Shown here: piece by piece, positions 6,484 through 6,544 of the stretch
How the letters are laid out: every line of letters begins with the position of its first letter
Position numbering within the stretch: the first letter of the stretch is position 1
DNA from: Spirochaetales bacterium
GTDB lineage: Bacteria; Spirochaetota; Spirochaetia; JABMQR01
NCBI GenBank assembly: GCA_023139255.1
Contig: JAGLNY010000236.1
Location: 1 to 6,544, forward strand
DNA length: 6,544 nt
Reading direction: 5' to 3'
Translations under genes and position numbers: made by a program
Notes under the pieces: model-generated
Seen by the model: only the letters and a program-made list of their open reading frames with translations
Database searches by the model: none
Told to the model about the DNA's origin: nothing

Positions 6484-6544
6484 ATATCTTTTTCTGTGAA
6501 TATTTCTAGGAATCTTAAATTCCATCCCCACCAGGCAGTACACA

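Noticed and set aside
6509..6523. GGAAT and ATTCC inverted repeat upstream of adenine deaminase.
   Set aside because: Only 5-bp arms with a 5-nt spacer in AT-rich DNA; expected by chance.
6435..6544. Possible purine riboswitch upstream of adenine deaminase.
   Set aside because: The 110 nt available show no purine-aptamer core or terminator/antiterminator pair; an element farther upstream cannot be excluded.

Overview
This window is ordinary bacterial chromosome: six protein genes packed closely, Shine-Dalgarno sites of the GGAGG type, GTG as well as ATG starts, and moderate GC content (mid-forties percent by eye). The gene set points to an anaerobic or microaerobic heterotroph that breaks down purines: a three-subunit molybdenum-hydroxylase (xanthine dehydrogenase family) operon, adenine deaminase, a HemG-like flavodoxin and an FtnA-type ferritin. 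A spirochaete or a clostridium-like anaerobe would fit, but nothing here fixes the taxon.

Left half, plus strand (1-3248). A xanthine dehydrogenase-type operon enters from the left edge. The molybdopterin subunit has lost its N-terminus to the window boundary and is open from base 3 to 1904. It overlaps the 2Fe-2S subunit (1901-2383) by 4 nt, which overlaps the FAD subunit (2367-3248) by 17 nt. This tight translational coupling suits a fixed-stoichiometry complex. The 2Fe-2S subunit keeps all eight cluster cysteines and the FAD subunit keeps its two nucleotide-binding loops, but several classical cofactor motifs of the molybdenum subunit are replaced. After a 109-nt spacer comes a plus-strand flavodoxin-fold gene (3358-3918).

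Right half, minus strand (3982-6434). An adenine deaminase gene (6434 down to 4644) is followed 125 nt later by a ferritin gene (4518 down to 3982). A probable intrinsic terminator (3917-3949) lies between the convergent flavodoxin and ferritin genes and serves the minus strand. The deaminase-ferritin gap holds a striking 56-bp palindrome built from three abutting smaller palindromes, probably a dispersed repeat. Upstream of the deaminase is a possible promoter overlapped by a heptamer direct repeat with a 10-bp period.

How the genes fit together: adenine deaminase makes hypoxanthine from adenine, and a xanthine dehydrogenase-type enzyme would oxidise hypoxanthine to xanthine and urate. Such enzymes need iron-sulfur clusters and FAD, and ferritin stores iron. 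This link is inference from proximity, and the two blocks are convergent rather than one operon. I saw no tRNA, rRNA, CRISPR array, transposase or recognisable riboswitch.
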